Assembly: GCF_036013975.1 (NCBI RefSeq)
Contig: NZ_CP107904.1
Coordinates: forward strand, 6,039,001 to 6,103,000
DNA from: Kitasatospora sp. NBC_00458
Lineage (GTDB): Bacteria; Actinomycetota; Actinomycetes; Streptomycetales; Streptomycetaceae
Length of the DNA stretch: 64,000 nt
Reading direction: 5' to 3'
This document shows positions 36,306-46,889 of this stretch, one piece after another. Both the position numbers and the translations under genes were made by a program. The notes under the pieces are model-generated. The model did no database searches, had not been told where the DNA came from, and saw only the letters and a list, made by a program, of their open reading frames with translations. Position 1 is the first letter of the stretch, and each line of letters starts with the position of its first letter.

Positions 36306-37184
36306 GTGAGTACCCTTGCGCACCCCACCATGACCCCTGCCCGTTCCGCCGACGGGGCCATCCCCGGCCCCGCCGACCTGGACCGCTTCTCGTACGCCGA
36401 CCGGCCGACCCCGCCGGCGCCCCGTTGGGAGGGCGCCGAGTCGGACCTCGCCCGGGTCGGCCGCAAGACCACCAGCAGCCGCGGCCGCGGCCTGCACGGC
36501 CAGCTGGTCCAGCAGCTCGGCCAGATGATCGTCTCCGGTGACCTCGGCGCCGACCGGCCGCTCGTCCCCGAGGAGATCGGCCAGCGGTTCGAGGTCTCCC
36601 GCACCGTCGTCCGCGAGTCGCTGCGCGTGCTGGAGGCCAAGGGCCTGGTCAGTGCCAGGCCGAACGTCGGCACCCGGGTCCGCCCGGTCAGCGACTGGAA
36701 CCTGCTCGACCCGGACATCATCGAGTGGCGCGCCTTCGGCCCGCAGCGGGACGAGCAGCGCCGGGAGCTGTTCGAGCTCCGCTGGGCGATCGAGCCGCTG
36801 GCCTCCCGGATCGCCTCCGGCCACGGCCGGGAGGACGTCCAGCAGCGACTCGCCGAGCTGGTCGAGATCATGGGCCACGCCGCCGCCCAGGCCGACCTCT
36901 CCACCTTCAGCCGGGCCGACGCCGAGCTGCACGGGCTGGTCCTGCAGCTGGCGGGCAACCGGATGCTGGAGCACCTCTCCGGGATCGTCGCCTGCGCGCT
37001 CCAGGTGTCCGGCGGTCCGGTCACCGCCTGCGAGCGGCCGGTCGAGGCCTCGGTCGGTCTGCACGCCCGGCTGGTGGAGGCGCTCGGGGCCGGCGACGGC
37101 ACCGCCGCCGAGGCCGCGATGCGGGCGCTGCTCACCGTCCACCCCGAGGTCGAGCCGTCGGTTCCGGCGCCCCGGGAGCACTGA
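36306..37184 (+). CDS. whiH: GntR/FadR-family sporulation regulator WhiH
   Basis: This 292-residue protein carries a GntR winged helix (about 60-127; VPEEIGQRFEVSRTVVRESL is the recognition part) and an FCD ligand domain (about 150-280) with DAELHGLVLQLAGN, GLHARLVEAL and LLTVH, where the Asp and His residues form the usual metal site. Its place directly upstream of hrdB and its sequence identify it as WhiH, which is required for septation of aerial hyphae. The GTG start at 36306 fits a WhiG-type promoter. A 14-bp terminator follows. Confidence 0.9.
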   Translation: MSTLAHPTMTPARSADGAIPGPADLDRFSYADRPTPPAPRWEGAESDLARVGRKTTSSRGRGLHGQLVQQLGQMIVSGDLGADRPLVPEEIGQRFEVSRTVVRESLRVLEAKGLVSARPNVGTRVRPVSDWNLLDPDIIEWRAFGPQRDEQRRELFELRWAIEPLASRIASGHGREDVQQRLAELVEIMGHAAAQADLSTFSRADAELHGLVLQLAGNRMLEHLSGIVACALQVSGGPVTACERPVEASVGLHARLVEALGAGDGTAAEAAMRALLTVHPEVEPSVPAPREH

Positions 37185-37230
37185 GCGGTCCGTCCGGGAC
37201 CGCGTGTTCCCCCCGTTCCCCGCGACCACC

Positions 37231-37267
37231 GGCCCTCCGGCTGCCGCCACGGCGCAGCCGGAGGGCC
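37231..37267 (+). terminator. Terminator of whiH
   Basis: GGCCCTCCGGCTGC and its complement form a 14-bp stem with a 9-base loop, followed by TCTGCG. Confidence 0.75.
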
Positions 37268-37658
37268 TCTGCGTGCCCGGCCCGCCGGGGGCGCGTCCGG
37301 CGCCGGGCGTCGCCCCGGTGGCCGAACTGTCGTGTCCATGGTGATGAGCTTCGGCGCGAGTGGGGGATGATGGAGGGAGGCCCCGGGCCGTGGACACGAA
37401 CGGTGTGACCCGCGACACGAAGGCCATGCGTAACACTTGACGAGTAGCAGCGATGTCTCCTGAGCGGGAGCAGCTCCGGAATAACCCAACATGTCAGAAT
37501 GCTGTGTTGGTCCGCGGCGCTGCTGCCGTCCTGCAAACCCAGTCCTCAAGCCCGAGTCGGTCGGAATCGACACCGCGTGCCCGACGCGCGATCTCCTTCC
37601 CCGCCCGCTCGGGCGGCCGGTACGGGTTCGAGTCCACTCATCGTCCGAGAGGTTGTTC
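37268..37658. other. hrdB promoter region
   Basis: A TTGACG (37437..37442) could be a -35, but no good -10 lies at the expected distance. CCAACA (37486) and TGTTGG (37505) form an inverted repeat around AT-rich DNA. The leader to the GTG at 37659 is about 150 bases or more. Confidence 0.4.
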
Positions 37659-39293
<1,635 letters not shown>

Positions 39294-39317
39294 TCGCCGG
39301 ACGGTCGAAGGTCCCGT

Positions 39318-39351
39318 CGGAAGGCCCGGAGCGGACGCTCCGGGCCTTCCG
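39318..39351 (+). terminator. Terminator of hrdB
   Basis: CGGAAGGCCCGGAGCG and its complement form a 16-bp stem with only two bases (GA) between them, so the tip will open into a larger loop. Confidence 0.8.
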
Positions 39352-39492
39352 GCCGTTCGGGGGCGGACGGCGTCACCGTCCGGGTGGCCGTTGTCGCTCG
39401 TCCGGGTGGCGGTGCGGCCGCAGCGGGTCGCGCACCGTAGTCGGTCACCTACGCTGTGCCGGTTGCCTGCTGCCGAGCCACCTGGAGACACG

Positions 39493-40377
39493 GTGTCGCC
39501 CAACCCGGACCGCCCGGACCGCGCCGACCTGCCGACCGCCGCCCCGACCCGCCGCCGCCGGGCCGCGGCACTGCTGGCCCTGCTGGCAGCCCTGCCGGCG
39601 CCACTGCTGGCCCTCGGGGCGGCGGCGCCGGCCGCCCGGGCGGAGGGGAGGATCGTCGGCGGGGTGGCGGCGAGCACCGCCGGACAGCCGTGGGTGGTGG
39701 CGCTGGCCAGCCGCCAGCAGTTCGGGGCCGGCCGCTCGGGGCAGTTCTGCGGCGGGGCGCTGGTCACCCCGACCAAGGTGGTGACGGCGGCGCACTGCTT
39801 CTACGACGAGTCCAGGGGCCAGCGGGTGGACCGCCCGGGCCTGAAGGTCGTCGTCGGCCGGGACGACCTGCGCGGCTCGCTCGGCCGCGAGGTGCCGGTG
39901 CAGGCGGTCTGGGTGCACCCCGACTACTCCTTCGCCACCAACATGAACGACGTGGCGGTGGTCACCCTCGCCGAGTCGCAGGGGGCCCGGCCGGTGATCG
40001 AACTGGTCGGCCAGAACGAGACCGAGCCGTACCTCGCGGGTACCAGGGCGCAGGTCTACGGCTGGGGGGACAGCACCGGCCACGGTGACTACTCGCCCAC
40101 GCTCCGTGGCGTGGACGTCCCGATCATCCCGGACCAGACCTGCGCAGAGGCCTACCCGGGCGGCTCGGACGGCCGTTTCGACGCCCGCGGCATGGTCTGC
40201 GCGGGCGAGGAGCAGGGCGGCAAGGACGCCTGCCAGGGGGACAGCGGCGGCCCGCTGGTGGTCGCCGGGAGGCTCGCCGGACTGGTCTCCTGGGGGACGG
40301 GCTGCGCCGAGGCGGCCCACCCCGGCGTCTACACCCGGGTCGGCGCGGTCGCGGACGCGGTGCGCGGCGTCCTGTAA
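39493..40377 (+). CDS. Secreted trypsin-like serine protease
   Basis: This 294-residue S1 protease has a basic n-region (TRRRRAAALL) and hydrophobic signal ending ARA, then IVGG, the usual trypsin N-terminus after processing. The triad is visible: His in VVTAAHC, Asp in NMNDVAVVTL, Ser in DACQGDSGGP. Six cysteines can form disulfides. The Asp of KDACQGDSGG sits in the S1-pocket position, predicting trypsin-like Lys/Arg specificity. GTG at 39493 follows GGAG by 5 bases. It sits between hrdB and parE, a position held by a secreted protease in other streptomycetes from memory. Confidence 0.9.
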   Translation: MSPNPDRPDRADLPTAAPTRRRRAAALLALLAALPAPLLALGAAAPAARAEGRIVGGVAASTAGQPWVVALASRQQFGAGRSGQFCGGALVTPTKVVTAAHCFYDESRGQRVDRPGLKVVVGRDDLRGSLGREVPVQAVWVHPDYSFATNMNDVAVVTLAESQGARPVIELVGQNETEPYLAGTRAQVYGWGDSTGHGDYSPTLRGVDVPIIPDQTCAEAYPGGSDGRFDARGMVCAGEEQGGKDACQGDSGGPLVVAGRLAGLVSWGTGCAEAAHPGVYTRVGAVADAVRGVL

Positions 40378-40424
40378 CCGGTCGGCGGCGCGGGGGCGGA
40401 GAGCACCCGGACGGGAAAACGTCG

Positions 40425-40490
40425 GAGCCGGGCGGCCGGCCCCCGGAGGGGTCGGCCGCCCGGCTCACCGTTCGCGCGCCGTGCGCGAAC
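40425..40490. terminator. Double hairpin between convergent genes
   Basis: A 14-bp stem (GAGCCGGGCGGCCG, loop with an inner CCCC/GGGG stem) is followed by GTTCGCGC-N5-GCGCGAAC (40470..40490). They separate the protease gene and the convergent small gene. Confidence 0.75.
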
Positions 40491-40532
40491 GGTCACAGCT
40501 CGACGTCGGTTGCTGCTGCGTGGCGCCCGGGA

Positions 40533-40763
40533 TCAGCGCTCGTCTTCGTCGGCCGTGGCGGCGGTGCCGCTCAACCGGCCGCTCTCGTCCTGTATCTCCA
40601 CGGCGATCTTCTTGAGCTCGGGCTCGAACTTCCGGCCGTGATGGGCGCAGAAGAGCAGCTCTCCACCGCTTGCGAGTACGACGCGCAGGTAAGCCTGGGC
40701 GCCGCAGCGGTCGCAGCGGTCAGCCGCGGTGAGCGGGCTCGCAGGTGTCAGAACAGTAGTCAC
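40533..40763 (-). CDS. Small zinc-ribbon-like protein (DUF7455-type)
   Basis: The 76-residue protein has CDRCGAQAYLRVVLASGGEL followed by LFCAHHGRKFEPELKK: a CxxC pair plus a Cys-Ala-His-His, which could bind one zinc. The rest is an acidic tail. Such proteins lie near parE in actinobacteria; function is unknown. The GTG start at 40763 has AGAGGCG 3 bases upstream. It is divergent from parE. Confidence 0.82.
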   Translation of the reverse strand: MTTVLTPASPLTAADRCDRCGAQAYLRVVLASGGELLFCAHHGRKFEPELKKIAVEIQDESGRLSGTAATADEDER

Positions 40764-41303
40764 GTCGCCTCTTCTCTAGCTCGACGAGCTGTCGTACCAG
40801 GGTCAACATCCAACCAGGCCGAAAACGTTCCCGCTCGTGGCTTTTCTTCTCTGAGGATTCTGCTGTGTTGATGAGGACGTGCCCCGGGGGCCGGTGGTTC
40901 ATGCGTACCGAATCCCAGGATCCGTCTCCCGCTCGAACGCCCGATCGGAACCGGGTGCCGGAGTCCGCGTAGCATAATCCTCTGCTGGGTTGGAGCATAA
41001 GCCCCGTCCCGGGCCCCGGTAGCCTGCATAACGGCAGTTCCGGAGCCTGCGCCCGGTCCCACGATCCGCCAGGACCGGTGGTACCGGGAGGAGATGGAGC
41101 CCCGGCGGCCCGAATCCGGCGCGGCCCTTGTTCGCGCAGCGCGTACAAGCTGCGCGGGACCGGTCCGCCGTGCTGTGCACCCAGCGGAGGGGCGTGCACA
41201 CGTAGGGGAAACGGCTGTCGGTGCGGTGTGCTGCACTGGCGGACGGTCCGGACCCGTCCGGATGTGACCGATGAGACAGATACATCACCGAGGAGAGTGC
41301 CGC
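40764..41303. other. 540-base divergent regulatory region upstream of parE
   Basis: No coding frame looks real. AGCATAA occurs twice (40971, 40994). An ECF-like pair GGAAC (40947) and CGT (40968) is 16 bases apart, pointing to parE. CGCGCAGC-N8-GCTGCGCG (41133..41156) is a stable hairpin. The parE ribosome-binding site is GAGGAG at 41290. Confidence 0.45.
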
Positions 41304-43415
41304 GTGAGTGCCGAAACGACCGTGCCGTCCGCTCTGCTGGCCGGCGACGACGGTTCCAACTACACCGCTCGGCACCTGCTCGTCCTGGAGGGCCTGGAGG
41401 CGGTCCGCAAGCGCCCGGGCATGTACATCGGCTCGACCGACAGCCGGGGCCTGATGCACTGCCTCTGGGAGATCATCGACAACTCCGTCGACGAGGCGCT
41501 CGGCGGCCACTGCGACCGGATCGAGGTCGTGCTGCACGACGACTCCTCGGTCGAGGTCCGTGACAACGGGCGAGGCATCCCGGTGGACGTCGAGCCCAAG
41601 ACCGGGCTGTCCGGCGTCGAGGTCGTGATGACCAAGCTGCACGCCGGCGGCAAGTTCGGCGGCGGCTCCTACGCGGCCTCCGGCGGTCTGCACGGCGTCG
41701 GCGCCTCCGTGGTCAACGCGCTCTCGGCCCGCCTGGACGTCGAGGTCGACCGCAGCGGCCACACCCACGCGATCAGCTTCCGCCGCGGCACCCCCGGGAT
41801 CTTCACCGAGACCAGCCCGGACGCCCCGTTCGAGCCGGCCAACGGGCTGACCCGGGTCCGCAAGGTGCCCAAGACCCGCACCGGCACCCGGATCCGCTAC
41901 TGGGCGGACCGGCAGATCTTCCTCAAGGACGCCAAGCTCGCCCTGGAGAGCCTGCACAGCCGGGCCCGGCAGACCGCCTTCCTCGTCCCCGGACTGACCA
42001 TCGTGGTCCGTGACGAGCGGTTGACCGAGAGCGACGCGGTCGAGGAGTCGACCTTCCACTACGACGGCGGCATCGCCGAGTTCTGCGAGTTCCTGGCGCC
42101 CGACAAGCCGATCAGCGACGTGCTGCGGCTGACCGGCGAGGGCACCTTCAAGGAGACCGTCCCCGTCCTCGACGACCTCGGGCACATGACGCCCACCGAG
42201 GTCACCCGCCACCTCGGGGTGGACATCGCGCTGCGCTGGGGCACCGGCTACGACACCACCCTGCGCTCCTTCGTCAACATCATCGCCACCCCCAAGGGCG
42301 GCACCCACGTCACCGGCTTCGAGCGCTCGATGGCCAAGACGGTCAACGAGGTGCTGCGCGCCAGCAAGCTGCTGCGCGTCGCCGAGGACGACGTCACCAA
42401 GGACGACGCGACCGAGGGCCTCACCGCCGTGGTCACCGTGCGGCTCGCCGAGCCGCAGTTCGAGGGCCAGACCAAGGAGGTGCTCGGCACCTCGGCGGCC
42501 AACCGGATCGTCGCTGCCGTCGTCGCGAAGGAGCTCAAGGCCTTCCTCACCTCGGCCAAGCGGGACGAGAAGGTCCAGGCCAGGGCCGTGCTGGAGAAGG
42601 TGGTCGCCGCCGCCCGGACCCGCGTCGCGGCCCGCCAGCACAAGGAGGCGCAGCGCCGGAAGACCGCGCTGGAGACCAGCTCGCTGCCGGCCAAGCTGGC
42701 CGACTGCCGCAGCGACGACGTCGACCGCAGTGAACTCTTCATCGTCGAGGGCGACTCCGCGCTCGGCACCGCCAAGCTGGCCCGCAACTCGGAGTTCCAG
42801 GCGCTGCTGCCGATCCGCGGCAAGATCCTCAACGTGCAGAAGGCGTCCGTGAGCGACATGCTCAAGAACACCGAGTGCGCGGCGATCATCCAGGTGATAG
42901 GGGCCGGCTCGGGCCGCACCTTCGACATCGACCAGGCGCGCTACGGCAGGGTCATCTTCATGGCCGACGCCGACGTCGACGGCTCGCACATCCGCTGCCT
43001 GCTGCTGACGCTCTTCCAGCGGTACATGCGGCCGATGGTCGAGCAGGGGCGGGTGTTCGCGGCGGTGCCGCCGCTGCACCGGATCGAGCTCACCAACCCC
43101 AAGCGCGGGCAGGAGAAGTACCACTACACCTACTCCGACGCCGAGCTGCGCTCCACCCTGCTGGAGTTCCAGCGCAAGAACCTGCGCTGGAAGGACCCGG
43201 TCCAGCGCTACAAGGGCCTCGGCGAGATGGACGCCGACCAGCTGGCCGAGACCACCATGGACCCGCGCCACCGCACGCTGCGCCGGATCAACCTCGGCGA
43301 CCTGGAGCAGGCCGAGAAGATCTTCGACCTGCTGATGGGCAACGACGTGGCGCCGCGCAAGGAGTTCATCGTGGACTCGGCGGCCACCCTGGACCGCTCG
43401 CGCATCGACGCCTGA
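41304..43415 (+). CDS. parE: Topoisomerase IV / gyrase-like subunit B (ParE)
   Basis: This 703-residue type II topoisomerase subunit supplies ATP-driven gating and the TOPRIM part of DNA cleavage. The GHKL ATPase has EIIDNSVDEALGGHC, DNGRGIPVD and GGLHGVGASVVNALS; the TOPRIM domain has IVEGDSALGTAK and MADADVDGSHIRCLLLT; QRYKGLGEMDADQL is conserved near the end. Leu replaces the usual Gly in EGDSA(G)G. The GTG start at 41304 has GAGGAG 8 bases upstream. The partner subunit A is at 49839..52289. Confidence 0.93.
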   Translation: MSAETTVPSALLAGDDGSNYTARHLLVLEGLEAVRKRPGMYIGSTDSRGLMHCLWEIIDNSVDEALGGHCDRIEVVLHDDSSVEVRDNGRGIPVDVEPKTGLSGVEVVMTKLHAGGKFGGGSYAASGGLHGVGASVVNALSARLDVEVDRSGHTHAISFRRGTPGIFTETSPDAPFEPANGLTRVRKVPKTRTGTRIRYWADRQIFLKDAKLALESLHSRARQTAFLVPGLTIVVRDERLTESDAVEESTFHYDGGIAEFCEFLAPDKPISDVLRLTGEGTFKETVPVLDDLGHMTPTEVTRHLGVDIALRWGTGYDTTLRSFVNIIATPKGGTHVTGFERSMAKTVNEVLRASKLLRVAEDDVTKDDATEGLTAVVTVRLAEPQFEGQTKEVLGTSAANRIVAAVVAKELKAFLTSAKRDEKVQARAVLEKVVAAARTRVAARQHKEAQRRKTALETSSLPAKLADCRSDDVDRSELFIVEGDSALGTAKLARNSEFQALLPIRGKILNVQKASVSDMLKNTECAAIIQVIGAGSGRTFDIDQARYGRVIFMADADVDGSHIRCLLLTLFQRYMRPMVEQGRVFAAVPPLHRIELTNPKRGQEKYHYTYSDAELRSTLLEFQRKNLRWKDPVQRYKGLGEMDADQLAETTMDPRHRTLRRINLGDLEQAEKIFDLLMGNDVAPRKEFIVDSAATLDRSRIDA

Positions 43416-43438
43416 GCACCGGCTCCGCCGCGGACCGC

Positions 43439-43468
43439 AGGGCCCTCCACCCGTGGGTGGAGGGCCCT
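43439..43468 (+). terminator. Terminator of parE
   Basis: AGGGCCCTCCACCC and its complement form a 14-bp stem with GT between the arms, followed by CGTGTCG. Confidence 0.75.
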
Positions 43469-43577
43469 CGTGTCGCCGGGTCCACCCGCGTTCCACCCCG
43501 GCTCCGAGCAGCCGGTGCGGCCGGATCCGTAGCGTCGGAGGGGTCAGTCCGCCCCTCCCGCCGTTACGGAGAACCCG

Positions 43578-44063
43578 ATGCCCGCCCTCGTCGACGTCGT
43601 TGTGATCATCGCGGTGGCGGTCCTGGTGGTCCGGCGCCAGATGCGCGCCCGGCGCCTGGACACCGAGCGCCGCTTCTGGGTGCTCCCGCTGGTCCTCGGC
43701 GGCCTCGCGCTGCGCGACCCCGCGCTGGTCGACCACGCGCACCCGGTGGCCTCCGTCGCGCTCCTGGCCGGCGGACTGCTGGCGGTGCTCGCGACGGGCT
43801 GCGTCTGGGGCTGGACCGTCCGGATCTGGCGTGCGGAGGACGGCGGCCTGTGGGCCCGGGGCACCCGGGCCACGGTGGCGGCCTGGTCGGGCACGGTCGT
43901 CGTCCGGCTCGGCCTGTTCGGGGTCGGCGCCGCGCTCCACGTGCACCAGTCCCGCAGCTCGCTGCTGCTCGGGCTCGCGGTCCTGCTGCTGGTCAGGTCG
44001 CTCGTGGTGAACTGGAGGGCGCGGGTGTCGGAGGGGGCCGGTCGCACCGTCGTCGCAGGCTGA
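43578..44063 (+). CDS. DUF1453-like four-helix membrane protein
   Basis: The 161-residue protein has four hydrophobic segments (about 3-19, 36-50, 57-75, 90-140 in two parts) and the pattern VVRRQMRARRLDTERRFWVLPLVLGG after the first helix, as in DUF1453/CcdC-like proteins. Its role is unknown. ATG at 43578 has ACGGAGAA 6 bases upstream. It precedes the two-component system by 132 bases on the same strand. Confidence 0.75.
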   Translation: MPALVDVVVIIAVAVLVVRRQMRARRLDTERRFWVLPLVLGGLALRDPALVDHAHPVASVALLAGGLLAVLATGCVWGWTVRIWRAEDGGLWARGTRATVAAWSGTVVVRLGLFGVGAALHVHQSRSSLLLGLAVLLLVRSLVVNWRARVSEGAGRTVVAG

Positions 44064-44195
44064 CACCGGGCTCGTCCGGCCGGTGGCTCCGGCCCGCGTC
44101 CCCGGGCCCGCGTCCCCGTCCGGCGGTCGGCTCACCTGTCACTCCGCTCGCCCGTCCGTCCGATCAGGACCCCGTCGACCTCCCGGAGGAGAACC

Positions 44196-45356
44196 GTGCC
44201 CGAGTGGAGCTGGAGCCGCTGGCCGGCCCGGGAGGGGCTGGAGCGGGAGGCCGAGAGCCAGGCCCGGCGGACCCTCACGGCGCTCGGCCGGGCCGTGCTG
44301 CTGGTCACCGTGGTCTGGGGCACCTTCTCCCGCGGGGTGTACACCGGCTGGGAGGTCGTGGCGGCCGCGGCCGGGCTGCTCGCGGCCGTCGGACTCTGCG
44401 CGGCCTACCTGCGGGCGGCCCGGGAACAGCGGCTGACGCGTTCGCTCGTCCTGGCCGCCGCACTGATCGGCTCCGCCTGGCTGGCCGACGGGCTCCAGGC
44501 GTACCTGATGGCCGACTTCGTCTGGGCCGGGCTCGCCGTCACCGCCGCGGTCCGGCTGCCGGCCGTTCCGGCGGCGGTGGTCGCGACGACCGCGCTGGCC
44601 TCCTACACGGCGGCGAGCTGGGAGAGCTGGCTGAGCATCACCGTCACGGTCGGCGGGCTCGGCGTCCTCGGCTACCTGCTGCGGCTGGACGCGGAGGCGC
44701 GCGGCACCGCGCGGCGGCTGCTCGCCCAGGAACGCGCGGCGCGGGCCGCCGAGGCGGAGAGCACGGCGCTCGCCGAACGGGCCAGGATCGCCCGGGAGAT
44801 CCACGACGTGCTGGCCCACAGCCTCTCCGCCCAGCTGGTCCATCTGGAGGCGGCCCGGCTGATGCTGGACTCCGGCACCGACCGGGAGCGGATCCGGGAA
44901 CGGGTGGTGGCCGCCCGGCGGATGGCGCAGGACGGCTTGGCCGAGACCCGGCAGGCGCTGTCCGCGCTGCGCGGCGAGCTGCCCCCGGTCGGCGAGTTCC
45001 TGGTGGAGCTGACCGGGCGCGAGCGCGCCGTGCTCACCGTCACCGGGACCCCGCGTCCGCTGCCCGCCGAGGCGGGGCTCGCGGTGCGGCGCACGGCCCA
45101 GGAGACGCTGACCAACGTGCGCAAGCACGCCCCCGGCGCACACTGCACCGTCGAACTGCGCTACCTGCCCGACGAGGTCGAACTGGAGGTGCGCAACGGG
45201 CGTCCGGTGCGTGCCGGGGCGTCCGCGGAGCTGGCGGGCAGCGGGGGCGGGTACGGTCTGCTCGGGATGCGCGAACGCGCGGAACTGCTCGGCGGCACCC
45301 TGCTGGCGGGCCGTCACGAGGGAGGATGGCGCGTGCTGCTGCGGGTGCCGGCATGA
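44196..45356 (+). CDS. NarL-type sensor histidine kinase
   Basis: This 386-residue kinase has five or six membrane helices in residues 29-160, a short coiled linker, the HisKA_3 H-box (ARIAREIHDVLAHSLSAQLV; His near 204) and a HATPase_c domain (RRTAQETLTNVRKHAPGA, GGGYGLLGMRERAELLGG). It autophosphorylates and passes phosphate to the response regulator encoded next, with which it overlaps by ATGA. No large sensor domain exists, so it probably senses something in or at the membrane. GTG at 44196 has GGAGGAG 8 bases upstream. Confidence 0.92.
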   Translation: MPEWSWSRWPAREGLEREAESQARRTLTALGRAVLLVTVVWGTFSRGVYTGWEVVAAAAGLLAAVGLCAAYLRAAREQRLTRSLVLAAALIGSAWLADGLQAYLMADFVWAGLAVTAAVRLPAVPAAVVATTALASYTAASWESWLSITVTVGGLGVLGYLLRLDAEARGTARRLLAQERAARAAEAESTALAERARIAREIHDVLAHSLSAQLVHLEAARLMLDSGTDRERIRERVVAARRMAQDGLAETRQALSALRGELPPVGEFLVELTGRERAVLTVTGTPRPLPAEAGLAVRRTAQETLTNVRKHAPGAHCTVELRYLPDEVELEVRNGRPVRAGASAELAGSGGGYGLLGMRERAELLGGTLLAGRHEGGWRVLLRVPA

Positions 45357-46153
45357 CCGCGGGTACGGGGCGGGGCGAGCGGCCGGGTGCGGAGACGGGG
45401 CCGGGTTCCGGGCCGCCGGCGCGGGTGCTGGTGGCGGACGACCAGACGGTGGTGCGCGAGGGCATCGTGATGCTGCTGGGACTGCTGCCCGGCATCGAGG
45501 TGGTCGGCTCGGCGGCGGACGGCGAGGAGGCCGTCGCGATGGTCGGGCTGCACCACCCGGACGTGGTGCTGATGGACCTGCGGATGCCGCGCTGCGACGG
45601 GGTCGAGGCGACCCGGCGGATCCGGTCCGCCCACCCGGGGACCGAGGTGGTGGTGCTGACCACCTACGCCGACGACGACTCGCTGTTCCCGGCGCTGAGG
45701 GCCGGGGCACGCGGCTACCTGACCAAGGACGCCGGTGCGGAGGAGATCGCCCGGGCGATCGCGGACGTCCGGTCGGGTGCGGCCGGGCTCGCCCCGCAGG
45801 TGCAGCTGCGGCTGCTGGAGCGGCTGGCGGGGGAGGGCGCGGCGGCGCGTTCGGAGGCGTGGGGATCCCCGGCGCGCCCGGCGCACCCCGTGCGGTCGGT
45901 TCCCGCCGACCCGGCGTCCCCGGTGTCCCCGGCGGGGGCGGTGGGACTGCCGGACGGGCTGACCGCGCGGGAGGCCGAGGTGTTGGCGCTGATCGCGGAG
46001 GGGCTCTCCAACACCGAGATCGCCCGGCGGCTGTTCGTCAGCCCGGCCACCGTGAAGACGCACATCAACAACCTGTTCGCCAAGACCGGCGTGCGGGACC
46101 GGGCGCAAGCGGTCACGTACGCCTTCCGGAACGGAATCACCGGGTCGCCGTAG
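45353..46153 (+). CDS. NarL/LuxR-type response regulator
   Basis: This 266-residue protein has a receiver domain (about 25-140; VLVADDQTVVREG, phospho-Asp in VVLMDLRMPRCDG, Lys in GYLTKDAGA) and a LuxR HTH at the end (LTAREAEVLALIAEGLSNTE, SPATVKTHINNLFAKTG). The N-terminal 24 residues and the 40-residue linker (156-197) are unusually Ala/Pro-rich. It is co-translated with the kinase upstream. Target genes are unknown; the acetate symporter operon next door is a candidate. Confidence 0.93.
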   Translation: MTAGTGRGERPGAETGPGSGPPARVLVADDQTVVREGIVMLLGLLPGIEVVGSAADGEEAVAMVGLHHPDVVLMDLRMPRCDGVEATRRIRSAHPGTEVVVLTTYADDDSLFPALRAGARGYLTKDAGAEEIARAIADVRSGAAGLAPQVQLRLLERLAGEGAAARSEAWGSPARPAHPVRSVPADPASPVSPAGAVGLPDGLTAREAEVLALIAEGLSNTEIARRLFVSPATVKTHINNLFAKTGVRDRAQAVTYAFRNGITGSP

Positions 46154-46280
46154 TAGTCAGATGAGCGTCTGTCGGATGATCGCTCACCTTATCGAGTGAA
46201 CGTATCTGCGTTGGAGGTTGGGCGGGTTCGGGCGCCCCCATCATGGTTCGGGACACAACCCCCCGGGTCCAGGAGCAGCG

Positions 46281-46889
46281 GTGCCACAACAGCAGACGAG
46301 CAGTCCAGAGCGGGGACGGCAATCCGAGCAGGGGCAGCGGTTCGACTGGTGGGCCGAGCCCGCGGCGGTCCCCGGACAGCCGGACCGGCCGGCGGCCGGG
46401 GAGGTGGCGGACCGGCAGGCGATCGGCCGGACGGACGCGGGCCCGGCGCCCGTCCGGACGCAGACCCCGCCCCCGCGGACCGGCGCACCGCGGACCGGGA
46501 GACCGCCGGCCGGGAGACCGGAGGCCGACCGGGTGGAGACGGACGGCCGGGAGGCCGACGCTCCGGAGACGGACGGCAGCACCGAGGTCTACCGCTCGGT
46601 CCAGCACAGCGAGGCCTTCCAGCAGATCCGCCGCAGCTACCGCACCTTCGTCTTCCCGGTCAGCGGCGTCTTCCTCGCCTGGTACCTGACGTACGTGGCC
46701 GCCCAGGCGGTCGCCCCCGGTCTGATGCGCACCCCGGTCGCCGGCCCGGTCAACATCGCCTGGGTGCTAGGGCTGCTGCAGTTCGCCTCCACCTTCCTGC
46801 TGACCTGGCTCTACGCCCGCAACGCCCGCACCAAGCGCGACCGGGCCGCCCTGTCGCTCCGCTGGGACACCCAGGACCAGCTGCGATGA
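46281..46889 (+). CDS. DUF485 membrane protein of the ActP operon
   Basis: This 202-residue protein has a long hydrophilic, Arg/Pro/Asp-rich N-terminus (1-115) and a DUF485 domain (VYRSVQHSEAFQQIRRSYRT then two helices: FVFPVSGVFLAWYLTYVAAQ and INIAWVLGLLQFAST-type). DUF485 proteins are usually about 100-150 residues; the extra part is the tail. GTG at 46281 follows AGGAG by 5 bases. It overlaps the symporter gene by ATGA, the standard DUF485-ActP arrangement. Confidence 0.87.
   Translation: MPQQQTSSPERGRQSEQGQRFDWWAEPAAVPGQPDRPAAGEVADRQAIGRTDAGPAPVRTQTPPPRTGAPRTGRPPAGRPEADRVETDGREADAPETDGSTEVYRSVQHSEAFQQIRRSYRTFVFPVSGVFLAWYLTYVAAQAVAPGLMRTPVAGPVNIAWVLGLLQFASTFLLTWLYARNARTKRDRAALSLRWDTQDQLR

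Noticed and set aside
37618..37640. tRNA-like T-arm (GGTTCGAGTCC) upstream of hrdB
   Set aside because: The flanking bases do not form the T stem and no anticodon or acceptor stem is present.
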